64,000 bases of DNA from Mycolicibacter sp. MU0083 (GTDB taxonomy: Bacteria; Actinomycetota; Actinomycetes; Mycobacteriales; Mycobacteriaceae): contig NZ_OY726394.1 of assembly GCF_963378075.1 (NCBI RefSeq), forward strand, positions 2,852,001-2,916,000, given 5' to 3'. Position numbers and translations under genes: made by a program. Position 1 is the stretch's first letter; the number at the start of each line of letters is the position of its first letter. Below the pieces are notes generated by a model that searched no databases, was not told where the DNA came from, and saw only the letters and a program-made list of their open reading frames with translations. Below, piece by piece: positions 17,769 through 26,880 of the stretch.

Positions 17769-17836
17769 AACTCCAATTGAGTCCTGCATCACATCCCCGC
17801 CCCGCGGCGGGTCCACAGAGTCGGGAGAGCCTGCGG

Positions 17837-18070
17837 ATGCCTGGAATCGTCGACGGCATTGGCCGTGTACTGAGCTACCGGATGAGCGTCGGAGAGCTGA
17901 TCGGGCTGGGCCTGATCGTCGGTACGCCCTACCTGATCATCGGGTTGATCTGGTCGTTGACGCACACCGCGCACCTGCACGACATGGCCGGCCTGGACCT
18001 GGTGGTGTCCTTCCTCGGCTCGATCGTGTCGTGGCCGGTCCTGCTGGTCTCCAACGTCTGCATGCAGTGA
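17837..18070 (+). CDS. Small membrane protein leading the MCE operon
   Basis: A 77-aa protein with two hydrophobic segments (about residues 20-39 and 53-73) joined by a short loop containing THTAHLHD. ATG 17837 has GGGAGAG 7 nt upstream; an upstream in-frame start at 17732 lies within the promoter region and is not credible. The YrbE-type permease gene starts 4 nt after its stop. I do not recognise a named family. Position and size suggest an accessory subunit or assembly factor of the MCE permease, which is inference. Confidence 0.75.
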   Translation: MPGIVDGIGRVLSYRMSVGELIGLGLIVGTPYLIIGLIWSLTHTAHLHDMAGLDLVVSFLGSIVSWPVLLVSNVCMQ

Positions 18071-18074
18071 CCCG

Positions 18075-18962
18075 ATGGCCGCATCGGATACCGCGCGTCG
18101 GCTGATTCAGCGCGCAGACGAACAACTGGTGACCCGTCCGGGCCTGCGGGCGGTGGTCGACTGGCTGGTGCAGTACCTGAGAAACCACCCGATCCAGTCC
18201 CTGGGCACCGGCGGCAGCCAGGTGGTGCTCGGGGTGCGGGCCATCCAGTACCTGTTCGTCGACCTGTTCCGCGGCCGGTTCATGGTCGGCGAGTTCATCG
18301 ACCAGACCGCGTTCGTCGCCGGTGCGGCTTTCCTGCCAACGGTTTTCGTCACCATCCCCGTCGGTGTGACGCTGTCGATCCAGTTCAGCGTGCTGGCCGG
18401 GCAGGTCGGCGCCTCATCGCTGGCCGGCGCGGCCACCGGCCTGGTGATCATCCGGCAGGCCGCTCCCCTGGTGGCGGCGATGCTGCTGGCGGTCGCCGTC
18501 GGCTCCGCGGTCTGCGCCGACCTGGGATCGCGAACCATGCGCGAAGAGATCCAGGCCATGGAGGTCATGGGGGTCTCGCCGATCCGCCGCCTGGTGGTCC
18601 CCCGCCTGGCCGCGCTGATGACCGTCGGCGTACTGCTCACCGGGATCACGTTCTTCGTCGGCTACGTGGCCGGCTACATCTTCAACGTGTTCCTGCAGAA
18701 CGGCACCGCGGGCTCGTTCATCGCGACCTTCTCGTCGTTCTCCGATGTCGGCGACATGTGGTTGGCGTTCGCCAAATCCGTGGTCTTCGGGATGATCGTC
18801 GCGATCGTGAGCTGCCAGAAGGGCCTGGCCAGTCACGGCGGACCGGCCGGGGTCGCCAACTCGGTGAACGCCGCGGTGGTCGAGTCCATCCTGCTGCTGA
18901 TGTTCGTCAACGTGTTGATGAGCCAGCTGTATGTGATCCTGTTCCCCCGGCAGGCGCTGTAG
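18075..18962 (+). CDS. yrbEA: MlaE/YrbE-family ABC permease A of an MCE transporter
   Basis: A 295-aa inner-membrane permease. MCE systems are lipid or sterol importers in which two YrbE proteins form the permease dimer. Typical family parts are seen: an amphipathic N-terminus, FLPTVFVTIPVGVTLSIQF, the cytoplasmic coupling loop EIQAMEVMGVSPIRRLVVPR (contact with the ATPase MceG), and GMIVAIVSCQKGL near the C-terminus. The ATPase itself is not encoded in the window, as is usual for mycobacterial mce operons, where MceG is elsewhere. Confidence 0.95.
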   Translation: MAASDTARRLIQRADEQLVTRPGLRAVVDWLVQYLRNHPIQSLGTGGSQVVLGVRAIQYLFVDLFRGRFMVGEFIDQTAFVAGAAFLPTVFVTIPVGVTLSIQFSVLAGQVGASSLAGAATGLVIIRQAAPLVAAMLLAVAVGSAVCADLGSRTMREEIQAMEVMGVSPIRRLVVPRLAALMTVGVLLTGITFFVGYVAGYIFNVFLQNGTAGSFIATFSSFSDVGDMWLAFAKSVVFGMIVAIVSCQKGLASHGGPAGVANSVNAAVVESILLLMFVNVLMSQLYVILFPRQAL

Positions 18963-18964
18963 CC

Positions 18965-19825
18965 ATGGTCATTCCCAGCACTTTTGAGATTCCCGGGCTC
19001 CGGCTGATCACCGGTGCGGTCAACGCCGTCTTTCTGGCCGTGGCCCGCGCCGGCCACCTGGTGCACTTCTTCGGGCGCACCCTGGCCTCGATACCGACCA
19101 TGCTGCGCCACTACCGGCGCGAGATGCTGCGACTGCTCTCCGACATCGCCTGGGGTAACGGCTCGATCGTGGTGGGCGGCGGCACCATCGCCGTCGCGCT
19201 GGCACTCGGGGCGATCGCCGGGGCGCTGGTCGCCGTGGAGGGCTACAACGTGCTGGACCTGCTCGGTCTGGGCCCGGCTACCGGCCTGATCTCCTCGTTC
19301 GCCACCACCCGCGAACTCGCGCCGATCATGGTCGGAATGGCGTTCATCGCCCAGGCGGGCTGCCGCTTCACCGCCCAACTCGGCGCGATGCGCATCAACG
19401 AGGAGATCGACTCGCTCGAGGCGATGGCGATCAACCCCATCCCGTTCCTGGTCACCACCCGCGCGGTCGCCTCGGTGATCGCCGTCGTCCCACTGTTTCT
19501 GGTGGCACTCGGCGTCGCCTACCTGTCCTGCCAGTTCTCGGTCATCTTGATCTCCGGGCAGTCCAACGGCTCCTACCTGCACTACTTCTCACTGTTCGTC
19601 AACGGCCGCGACGTGCTGTACGCGACGTTCAAGGCGACCGTCTTCGTGTTCGTGTCCTCGACCATCCAGAGCTACTACGGATTCGTCGCCTCCGGCGGCC
19701 CAGCCGGTGTCGGGGTGGCGGCCGGACGCGCGATGCGCACCAGTGTCACCGCGGTGGTGGTGGTGAACATGTTCATGACCATGGCGCTGTGGGGCGTCGA
19801 GTCCGGCGCCAGGTTCGGGGGCTGA
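18965..19825 (+). CDS. yrbEB: MlaE/YrbE-family ABC permease B of an MCE transporter
   Basis: A 286-aa partner permease, starting 2 nt after the stop of the A subunit at ATG 18965 (a longer upstream frame overlaps the A gene and is rejected). The ATPase coupling loop is EIDSLEAMAINPIPFLVTTR, parallel to EIQAMEVMGVSPIRRLVVPR in the A subunit. FIAQAGCRFTAQLGAMRI and the C-terminal SGGPAGVGVAAGRAM match MlaE proteins. Five or six membrane segments. Translation is probably coupled along the whole run to MceF, since the spacings are 2-4 nt or overlaps. Confidence 0.95.
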   Translation: MVIPSTFEIPGLRLITGAVNAVFLAVARAGHLVHFFGRTLASIPTMLRHYRREMLRLLSDIAWGNGSIVVGGGTIAVALALGAIAGALVAVEGYNVLDLLGLGPATGLISSFATTRELAPIMVGMAFIAQAGCRFTAQLGAMRINEEIDSLEAMAINPIPFLVTTRAVASVIAVVPLFLVALGVAYLSCQFSVILISGQSNGSYLHYFSLFVNGRDVLYATFKATVFVFVSSTIQSYYGFVASGGPAGVGVAAGRAMRTSVTAVVVVNMFMTMALWGVESGARFGG

Positions 19826-19829
19826 TCCG

Positions 19830-21272
19830 ATGCCGAACTCCTTCGACACCGACCCGCGGGGGCCCTCCAACCTGCGGGTGTTCGTGCTGGGCGTGGTGTT
19901 CGTCGTCGTCGCGGTGGCCACCGCAACGCTGATGGTCGCCAAATCCCAGGGGAAACTCGATGATCTGGTCCGCATCGACGTGCGACTGTCCAACATCGGC
20001 GACGGCCTGCCGCCGCGCTCCGACGTGAAGTACCACGAACTGCTGGTCGGTTCCGTCGACGACATCACCCCCTCCACCCACGGCCTGCCCAACGAGGTCC
20101 ACGTCGTGCTCAAACCCGAACACGCCGCCAAGATCCCCAATACCGTCACCGCGCGGGTGGTACCGGCGAACCTGTTCGCGGTCTCGGCGATCCAATTGGT
20201 GGACAACGGCGCCGCCGACGACCACCTGCGCTCGGGGTCGGTGGTCTTCGAAGACGAGTCGCTGCCCACCGTGCTGTTCCAGAACGTGCTGAACAAGCTG
20301 CGGCAGTTGATCAGCCCGCTGGGCCGCAAACCCGACGACACCACCGTCGGAGTGATCGCCGCCCTGGGCACCGCCACCCACGGCCGCGGCCAGGAGCTGA
20401 CCGACACCGGCCACAACCTCAACGAGATTCTGGCGCAACTGAACTCCGTCGTCGCCGCCGACGACACCGATTCGACCACGCTGTCGGCATTGAGTGCGGC
20501 CGCCGAAGGCCTGCAGCGGGTCTCCCCCGAACTGTTCGACGCATTGGACCGCTCGATTCAGCCGATGACCACCATCGCCGATAAGGGTCCGCAGCTGTCC
20601 AGCCTGCTCACCGGAGGAACCGACACCGCGACCACGGTGGCCGCCGCGCTGGAGAATCAGGCGGAGCGGATGATCACCATCACCACCGGGTTCACTCCCG
20701 CCCTCGGGGTGATCGCCGATCACGCCGACGAGTTCCACGGGGTCTCGACCAAGCTGCAGACCCTGGCCGATCGGGTCTACGACGTCATCTGGGATCCCGA
20801 GGAGAAGCTTCTCAAGGTCAAGGCCGCGATCGCACTGACCCCCAGCCGCACCTACGTGCGAGCCGACTGCCCGCGCTACGGCGAGCTCGCCGGGCCGAGC
20901 TGCAGCACCGCCCCCGAGGTGCCCACCGCACCGGATCTGTTCCCCGCGTTGGAGTCCCAGGGTGTCTCCCCCACCCCGGGCATGACCGAGAACCGGCCGA
21001 ACATCACCCCGCCCCGGCACTCCATGCCCGGCGACCCACAGGGACCCCCGATCCCGCCGCCACCGGGACCACCGCCGGCCGGGGACCCGGCCGTCGCTCC
21101 CCAGGGCGCGATCATCGGCGGCAACGTCGGCGTGGTCGGCAGCCCCCAGGAGAAGCAGCAGATCAACCTGATCGCCGGAACCTCCGATACCCCCACGATG
21201 CTGCTGCTGGCCCCGTTGCTGCGCGGCGCCACGGTGCAACTGTCCCAGAGCGTGAAAGAAGGTGGCCGATGA
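19830..21272 (+). CDS. mceA: MCE family protein MceA
   Basis: A 480-aa MCE-domain protein: one N-terminal membrane anchor (VFVLGVVFVVVAVATATLMVA), the MCE/MlaD beta-barrel domain at about residues 45-125 (VRLSNIGDGLPPRSDVKYHE), a long helical part (about 140-340) that builds the periplasmic tube, and a Pro-rich C-terminal tail from about residue 385. A Cys-containing segment (RADCPRYGELAGPSCS) lies before the tail. As one of six different MCE subunits it would form the hydrophobic conduit for the lipid substrate across the cell envelope. The ATG is 4 nt after the YrbEB stop. Confidence 0.95.
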   Translation: MPNSFDTDPRGPSNLRVFVLGVVFVVVAVATATLMVAKSQGKLDDLVRIDVRLSNIGDGLPPRSDVKYHELLVGSVDDITPSTHGLPNEVHVVLKPEHAAKIPNTVTARVVPANLFAVSAIQLVDNGAADDHLRSGSVVFEDESLPTVLFQNVLNKLRQLISPLGRKPDDTTVGVIAALGTATHGRGQELTDTGHNLNEILAQLNSVVAADDTDSTTLSALSAAAEGLQRVSPELFDALDRSIQPMTTIADKGPQLSSLLTGGTDTATTVAAALENQAERMITITTGFTPALGVIADHADEFHGVSTKLQTLADRVYDVIWDPEEKLLKVKAAIALTPSRTYVRADCPRYGELAGPSCSTAPEVPTAPDLFPALESQGVSPTPGMTENRPNITPPRHSMPGDPQGPPIPPPPGPPPAGDPAVAPQGAIIGGNVGVVGSPQEKQQINLIAGTSDTPTMLLLAPLLRGATVQLSQSVKEGGR

Positions 21273-22318
21273 GAAGTCGCCGTGCATCGGTGATCGGCGT
21301 GGCCCTGTTCACCACCTTCGCCCTGACCGTCACCTGGATGGTCTACAACACCCTGCGCCGCGACATCGCCGGCCCCACCTACTCCTACTCGGCGATCTTC
21401 AGCGACGCCTCCGGCATGGCACCCGGCGACGACGTGCGGGTGGCCGGAGTGCGGGTGGGCCGCGTCGACCGGGTCAAACTGGAGGGCACGGCGGCCAAAG
21501 TCCAGTTCCGGGTGCAGCGCAGCCAGAAGCTCTACCGCGACACGATCGCCTCGGTGACCTACCAGAGCATCATCGGGCAGCGCTACCTCGGGCTGGCCCA
21601 GGGATCCGGTGACAACCACGAGATCCTGCCCGACCGCGGCCAGATACCGATGGAACGCACCAACCCGTCGCTGGACGTCTCCTACATGCTCAACGGCTTC
21701 GAGCCGCTGTTCGCCGAACTCGACCCCGAGCAGGTCGACAACATCAGCAACGCGACAGTCCTGGCGTTGCAAGGCAATAAAGCGTCGATGCTGACGCTGA
21801 TCACCCAGGCCTCGCAGATGGCCGAGACGTTCGCCGGCCCCGACGAAGTGCTCAGCGCGCTCATCACCAACCTGGACCGGCTGATGATCGACTTGGCCGA
21901 ACAGAGCGCCAACATCGAGAACATGATCCGTCAGTCCCGTGACACCATGGTCACGCTGGCCAATCACCGCGAACCGTTGATCGACTCGGTCGGTTCGATC
22001 AACGCCACCATGGCGCGGCTGTCCACCATCGTCGACAACATCGCCCCGGACCTCGAAGAGTTCGTCGGGCGCCAGCCCGGTCTGCTCAACTACGGCGTCA
22101 ACGACGGCCGGGAACGGTTCGCCTACATGGCCGCGAACCTGCCCTACGTCCTGCAGGGCCTGGCGCGAATCACCCAGAGCGGCACCTACACCGACGTCTA
22201 CGCGTGCGAACTGGACTTCGGCCTGTGGCAGGGCCTGTTCCACTGGTTCCGGGCGTTCGTCGGCGCCGCCACCAACAGCGAGGGTCTCGCGCATCAGCAT
22301 TCGGCGGCCTGCCGATGA
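21269..22318 (+). CDS. mceB: MCE family protein MceB
   Basis: A 349-aa protein beginning at an ATGA overlap with MceA. N-terminal anchor (VIGVALFTTFALTVTWMVY), MCE domain with FSDASGMAPGDDVRVAGVRV at about residues 45-64 and TYQSIIGQRYLGLAQG, then a helical domain and a C-terminal CELDFGLW/FSACR-type segment with Cys residues. The PGDDVRVAGVRVG loop is the canonical MCE signature. It forms one ring segment of the hetero-hexameric MCE tube. Confidence 0.95.
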   Translation: MRSRRASVIGVALFTTFALTVTWMVYNTLRRDIAGPTYSYSAIFSDASGMAPGDDVRVAGVRVGRVDRVKLEGTAAKVQFRVQRSQKLYRDTIASVTYQSIIGQRYLGLAQGSGDNHEILPDRGQIPMERTNPSLDVSYMLNGFEPLFAELDPEQVDNISNATVLALQGNKASMLTLITQASQMAETFAGPDEVLSALITNLDRLMIDLAEQSANIENMIRQSRDTMVTLANHREPLIDSVGSINATMARLSTIVDNIAPDLEEFVGRQPGLLNYGVNDGRERFAYMAANLPYVLQGLARITQSGTYTDVYACELDFGLWQGLFHWFRAFVGAATNSEGLAHQHSAACR

Positions 22319-23349
22319 ACCTGCTGCCCGCCACCCTCCGGCGCCCCATCGAATCCTTCAGCAGGCCCTGGATGGGCGTGATCTCCATCGCCGTCGTGTC
22401 CGCGGTGCTGCTGGCAACCGTGGTCTACTCAGGTCTGGGAATCGGAAAGACCCGCTACTTCGGCGAATTCGCCCAAGCCGCGCAGATCCGCTCCGGTGCG
22501 GTGGTGACCATCGCCGGAGTCAAGGTCGGCACCGTCGAACGCGTCAAGCTCGCCGGGGACAAGGTGCTGGTCGGCTTCAACGTCGAGCGCGGCATCCCAC
22601 TGGGCGCCGACACCCGCGCCGCCATCAAGTTGACCACCATCTTGGGATCGCGCTACCTGGAGTTGTCCCCGGCGGGCGGCGGCCGGCTGGAGAACCGGAT
22701 GATCACCCTGGCGCACACCGAGGTTCCCTACGATCTGCAGCGCACCCTCGCCGGAGCGACCCGCACCCTGGGCCCGGTGGACGCCAACCGGTTCGTCGAC
22801 TCGCTGAACATGCTCAACGCCAACCTCGGCGGCGTCGCCGAAGAACTGCCGCAGGCACTGGCCAACCTGCAGGCGATGGCCGACATCATCGCCGACCGGC
22901 GCGAACAACTCGGCACCCTGCTCACCAACACCGAGACGCTGACCACCATGCTGCGCGATCAGCGGGCCAACCTCGGCGCACTGGTCATGCAGGGCCGGGA
23001 TGTGTTGCGGGAGATCGCCACCCGACGTGCCGCCGTGCAGCAACTGTTCGCCAGCGCCACACTGCTGGTGGACCGCGCGCACACAATCCTGGGCGACGAG
23101 GCGGCGGTCAACCAGATGATCCGGGACTTCCACGAGTTCATGAGGATGACCGCCGACCACGATGCCTTGCTGCGCAGCTTCCTGCAGTCCACCCCGGTAG
23201 CGCTGCGCAACTTCACCAACGCCACCGGCAGCGGCAACGCCGCCGACGTCTTCCTGCCGGCCGGGATCTTCGTGGACTCCTGGATGTGCGCACTGAGCGG
23301 ACGGGCCCGCCAGTTCAACCTCGTCGAGTACTTCAAGGACTGCGAATGA
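22315..23349 (+). CDS. mceC: MCE family protein MceC
   Basis: A 344-aa protein starting at ATG 22315 (ATGA overlap with MceB). N-terminal anchor VISIAVVSAVLLATVVY, MCE domain with QIRSGAVVTIAGVKVGTVER at about residues 55-74 and TTILGSRYLELSP, helical part rich in Leu/Asn repeats (MLNANLGGVAEELPQALANL). The C-terminal SWMCALSGRAR motif is common in MceC. Part of the single MCE transcription unit. Confidence 0.95.
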   Translation: MNLLPATLRRPIESFSRPWMGVISIAVVSAVLLATVVYSGLGIGKTRYFGEFAQAAQIRSGAVVTIAGVKVGTVERVKLAGDKVLVGFNVERGIPLGADTRAAIKLTTILGSRYLELSPAGGGRLENRMITLAHTEVPYDLQRTLAGATRTLGPVDANRFVDSLNMLNANLGGVAEELPQALANLQAMADIIADRREQLGTLLTNTETLTTMLRDQRANLGALVMQGRDVLREIATRRAAVQQLFASATLLVDRAHTILGDEAAVNQMIRDFHEFMRMTADHDALLRSFLQSTPVALRNFTNATGSGNAADVFLPAGIFVDSWMCALSGRARQFNLVEYFKDCE

Positions 23350-24482
23350 GGCGCTCCGTGAAGCTGTACGCGCTCGCCGGTGCCGCCGCGCTGGTCCTGG
23401 CGGTGACCGGCGCCGCGGTGGTACCGCAACTGATGCCCGACCTGCCGCGGGTGTCCCTGCACAAGACCCAGGTGACCGCCCAGTTCCAAGACGCCGTCGG
23501 GCTCTACGTCGGCAACGGGGTGTCGGTGCTCGGCATGGATGTCGGCAAGGTCACCGGGATCACCCCCAGGGGCGGCTACGTCGAGGTGAAACTGTCCATC
23601 GACGCCGACATCGACGTACCCGCCGACGTCGAAGCGGTCACCGTGTCCAACTCCGTGCTCACCGACCGGCACGTCGAGCTCACCCCGGCCTACACCGGCG
23701 GGCCCAAACTGCGCAGCGGCGACGTGTTGGGCCTGGACCGCACCCGCACACCGGTGGAGTTCGAACGCACACTGACGATGATGCACAAGCTGGGCAGCGC
23801 ATTACGCGGCGACGACAACAACCAGGGCCCGCTGGGGGAATTCGTCACGCTCGGATCGCAGATCACCGTCGGCAACGGACCCGACATCAAAGCGACACTG
23901 GGCCGGCTGTCGGAGGCCCTGCAGGTCGGGGCGGACAAAGGCGAGCACAGCAAGAAGACGATTCAGACGATCATCGCAAGCGTCGCCGAGCTCAGCGAAG
24001 CCGCTTCCCGAAACGACGGCGCGCTCCGCGAATTCGGCTCGTATGTGCACCAGCTCAGTGAGATCCTGGCCGCCGAGAATCTGGGCGCCGGTAAGACCGG
24101 CGCGAAAATCAACCGGCTGCTGGCCGAGACCTCGCGGCTGCTCGAGGGCAATCAGGATCGGCTCCGCGACGCCTTCGCCGGTGTCCGCACGGTGGCCACC
24201 ACGCTGACCGACAACGAACGCGACCTGCGCGAAATCCTCGACGTGGGGCCCTTGTTCGTCGACAACTTCTACGACGTCATCGATGAGAACGCCGGCAGTC
24301 TGCGGTCCCACCTGCTGCTGACCAAGACGCTGCTCAACAGCCAGTTCGGCAAGGAGATCTGCAACCTGATGGGCCTCAAGCAGCTCGCCTGCGCGACCGG
24401 AACCGCGCAGGACTACGGACCCGACTTCGGGCTGGGCAAGATGCTCGACCTGATGCAGGACGGCATCGGAGATCAGCCGTGA
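23346..24482 (+). CDS. mceD: MCE family protein MceD
   Basis: A 378-aa protein; ATG 23346 overlaps the MceC stop. Signal-anchor LYALAGAAALVLAVTGAAVV, MCE domain with FQDAVGLYVGNGVSVLGMDV and TVSNSVLTDRHVELTP, helical tube-forming part with KTIQTIIASVAELSEAA. C-terminal CNLMGLKQLACATG holds two Cys. Fourth subunit of the MCE complex. Confidence 0.95.
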   Translation: MRRSVKLYALAGAAALVLAVTGAAVVPQLMPDLPRVSLHKTQVTAQFQDAVGLYVGNGVSVLGMDVGKVTGITPRGGYVEVKLSIDADIDVPADVEAVTVSNSVLTDRHVELTPAYTGGPKLRSGDVLGLDRTRTPVEFERTLTMMHKLGSALRGDDNNQGPLGEFVTLGSQITVGNGPDIKATLGRLSEALQVGADKGEHSKKTIQTIIASVAELSEAASRNDGALREFGSYVHQLSEILAAENLGAGKTGAKINRLLAETSRLLEGNQDRLRDAFAGVRTVATTLTDNERDLREILDVGPLFVDNFYDVIDENAGSLRSHLLLTKTLLNSQFGKEICNLMGLKQLACATGTAQDYGPDFGLGKMLDLMQDGIGDQP

Positions 24483-25594
24483 TGCGGCCGTCGCGCTGCA
24501 GGCGCGCCGTACGCGCCGTGCTGGCGATCGCCACCGCGCTGCTGACGGTGGGATGCGGGCTCGATCTGGAGAGCGTCGCGCTACCGGCCCCCGGCGGCGG
24601 CGGGCCGTACTACACCATCACCGCGGTCTTCTCCGACGCGCTGAACCTTCCGGAGAAGGCCAAGGTGCGCCTATACGGGGCGCAGATCGGCGAAGTGGAA
24701 TCGATTTGGGCGCAGGACTTCAACGCCTACGTCACCATGCGGATCAAGTCCACGGTGCCGCTGTATGCCGGCAGCAGCGCCGAACTGCGCTCGGCCACCC
24801 CGCTCGGCGACATCTTCGTGCAGATCTGGCCGGACAAGAACCGGCCCGACGACGCCCCGCTGTTGCGCACCGGCGCGGTACTGCCGCTGGAGGCCACCGC
24901 CAATGCGCCGACCATCGAGGAACTGATCAGCTCGATGGCGATGCTGGTCAACGGCGGCACCGTGCGCCACCTGGTGTCCATGCTCAACGGGGCGGGCAAA
25001 GCGGTCGGCGGGCGCGGCGAGAAACTCGGGCTGCTGCTGGACCAGACCGCCACCCTGCTGTCCCGGATGAGCGCCCGCTCGCACCAGTTGGACCTGACGC
25101 TGCGCCGATCCTCGGAGTTGGCCGCGACCATGTCCGCGCGGCAGCACACCTTCGACGACTCCCTGACCCATCTGGCCCCGGCGCTCAACGTCATCTCCGA
25201 CAACACCTCCGATCTGATCGACCTGGTCGATACCGGTGCGCGGATCACCCGGCAGTTGTCGCGGTTCCCGTCCCTGCAGGGCACCGACACCCGCAGCCTG
25301 ACCGCCGATCTCAACAAGATGGCGGGCGTGTTCAACGACATCGCCGTCGACCCGGAGCTGTCGCTGATGTCGTTCAACCGGTTCCTGGGCATCTTGATGA
25401 AGACGTTCAACGGCACCGCGGCGCACACCAAGGGTGAGATCGACAAGATCACCCTGGTGCCCTGGCCGGACAAGAACTACCCGGGCGATCCGGGCTTCCA
25501 CTGGACCGACGGCACCGACTGGCATCTGATGATCTCCGACCTGCGCTACGAGTGGAACATGCTGCTCTCCCACATCTACGGACCGCAGCGATGA
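24479..25594 (+). CDS. mceE: MCE family lipoprotein MceE
   Basis: A 371-aa lipoprotein, the usual lipid-anchored member of MCE operons. The signal peptide ends in LTVGC with the acylated Cys at residue 26. MCE domain with FSDALNLPEKAKVRLYGAQI and SATPLGDIFVQIWP. A GTG start overlaps the MceD stop (GTGA); ATG 24482 immediately follows and may be the true start. The C-terminus ends with a Trp-rich region (PGFHWTDGTDWHLM). In MCE structures the E subunit contributes to the tube and is anchored outside. Confidence 0.94.
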   Translation: MMRPSRCRRAVRAVLAIATALLTVGCGLDLESVALPAPGGGGPYYTITAVFSDALNLPEKAKVRLYGAQIGEVESIWAQDFNAYVTMRIKSTVPLYAGSSAELRSATPLGDIFVQIWPDKNRPDDAPLLRTGAVLPLEATANAPTIEELISSMAMLVNGGTVRHLVSMLNGAGKAVGGRGEKLGLLLDQTATLLSRMSARSHQLDLTLRRSSELAATMSARQHTFDDSLTHLAPALNVISDNTSDLIDLVDTGARITRQLSRFPSLQGTDTRSLTADLNKMAGVFNDIAVDPELSLMSFNRFLGILMKTFNGTAAHTKGEIDKITLVPWPDKNYPGDPGFHWTDGTDWHLMISDLRYEWNMLLSHIYGPQR

Positions 25595-26862
25595 GACCGT
25601 TCCTCGACCTCCTCGACCTGTTCGCCCGGCTGGGCGTCTGGCTGGTGCACGTCGGCTACCGGCGGCGGATCCTGTTGTCCGGCATCGGATTGGCGCTGAC
25701 CACGCTGTTGGCCGCCGCCTACGTGACGATCTTCGGCGTGGGGATCAACCCGACGCAGAAGACCATCTCGGTGCGGGTGCTGCTCCCGCAGTCCGGTGGC
25801 CTGCTGGTCAACCAGGACGTCACGCTGCGCGGTATCCCGATCGGCAGGGTCACCGACGTGCACCTGACCGCCGAGGGAGCCGAAGCCGTCGTCTCGCTGC
25901 GCGCCGACCGCCCCATCCCGCGTGACGCCCGGGTCCGGGTGTCCGGGCTGTCGGTGGCCGGCGAGCAGTACCTCGACTTCCGCCCCGACCACGACAACGG
26001 GCCCTACCTGACCAACGGATCGCTGATCGGCCAGGAGCAGACCTCCGTGCCGGTGTCGCTGCCCCAGATCATCGACGACAGCCGCGGCGCCCTGGGCCAG
26101 GTCGACGCCGAGAAACTGACCGCGGTCTTCGACGAGCTCCGGGTCGGCCCGGACGGCGGCAAGAAGCTGTCGGCGCTGCTGGACGGCACCGTGCTGTTGG
26201 CCGCCACGCTCGACGGCGTACTGCCGGAGACGGTCAGCATGCTGCGCAACACCCGGGTCACATTCACCACCTTCGGTGATGTCTCCCCGGGGCTGGGCGG
26301 CACCAGCCAAGACCTGAAGAAGATCCTCGACGGGGTCAACACCATGGACGGCGGATTCCGCACCCTGGTGGACCTCGGCGGCACCGAACTGGGCCAGGTG
26401 GACAGCTTCATCGGCGACAACCGCGAGAACGTCTACGCCCTGCTGGGCAACCTGACCACCCTGTCGCAGATCTTCTACCAGCGTGTCCCGGCCCTGCAGA
26501 ATCTGTGGCGACCGGATCACGGTTCCCTGGTGGACCGGCTGGCCGGCACCGTGCACGACGGCGGCATCTGGGTGATCGCCGACATCTACCCGCGGCACCG
26601 CTGCGACTACGACCTGCCCCGCAAGCCGCCGTCGGCGGTCGACTTCCCGGCCCCCTACCGCTACACCTACTGCCCCGACGACGATCCGTCGCTGCTGGTC
26701 CGCGGCGCCCGCAATGCTCCGCGCCCACCCGGTGACGACACCGCCGGGCCGCCGCCGGGCCATGACCCGCTGGCCACCCTGGAGCCGCCGCCGGTCTATC
26801 CGCCCTACACCCTGCCCACTCCCGACGGCGGCCCGGTGCTGCCCGCCTGGATCCCCAATTGA
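25591..26862 (+). CDS. mceF: MCE family protein MceF
   Basis: A 423-aa protein starting at ATG 25591 with an ATGA overlap. Membrane anchor ILLSGIGLALTTLLAAAYV, MCE domain with LPQSGGLLVNQDVTLRGIPI and VSGLSVAGEQYLDFRP, long helical part, then a Pro-rich C-terminal tail (residues about 375-423). Sixth and last MCE subunit. The intergenic gap to the next gene (18 nt, with GAAGGAAAG) is small, so transcription continues into the Mce-associated genes. Confidence 0.95.
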   Translation: MRPFLDLLDLFARLGVWLVHVGYRRRILLSGIGLALTTLLAAAYVTIFGVGINPTQKTISVRVLLPQSGGLLVNQDVTLRGIPIGRVTDVHLTAEGAEAVVSLRADRPIPRDARVRVSGLSVAGEQYLDFRPDHDNGPYLTNGSLIGQEQTSVPVSLPQIIDDSRGALGQVDAEKLTAVFDELRVGPDGGKKLSALLDGTVLLAATLDGVLPETVSMLRNTRVTFTTFGDVSPGLGGTSQDLKKILDGVNTMDGGFRTLVDLGGTELGQVDSFIGDNRENVYALLGNLTTLSQIFYQRVPALQNLWRPDHGSLVDRLAGTVHDGGIWVIADIYPRHRCDYDLPRKPPSAVDFPAPYRYTYCPDDDPSLLVRGARNAPRPPGDDTAGPPPGHDPLATLEPPPVYPPYTLPTPDGGPVLPAWIPN

Positions 26863-26880
26863 GAAGGAAAGCCGAGCCAC

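Larger units (their letters stand above)
17407..17836. other. 430-bp regulatory gap between tRNA and MCE operon
   Basis: No convincing gene is present. Short open frames here on the minus strand lack a ribosome site and resemble nothing known. The gap holds the tRNA promoter at its left end, AT-rich islands around 17512-17530 and 17696-17732 in otherwise GC-rich DNA, an exact 10-bp repeat CAAAATTAAC at 17515-17524 and 17715-17724 (200 bp apart), and the probable MCE promoter with an overlapping dyad at 17751-17768. Confidence 0.6.

Noticed and set aside
17333..17836. Initiator tRNA as an attachment site of an integrated element carrying the MCE operon
   Set aside because: No integrase, no direct repeat of the tRNA 3' end elsewhere in the window, and the MCE genes lie on the 5' side of the tRNA, not the usual 3' side.
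17632..17859. 75-codon minus-strand frame in the MCE promoter region
   Set aside because: No ribosome site, composition unlike a protein, overlaps the start of the 77-aa gene on the other strand and the promoter elements.
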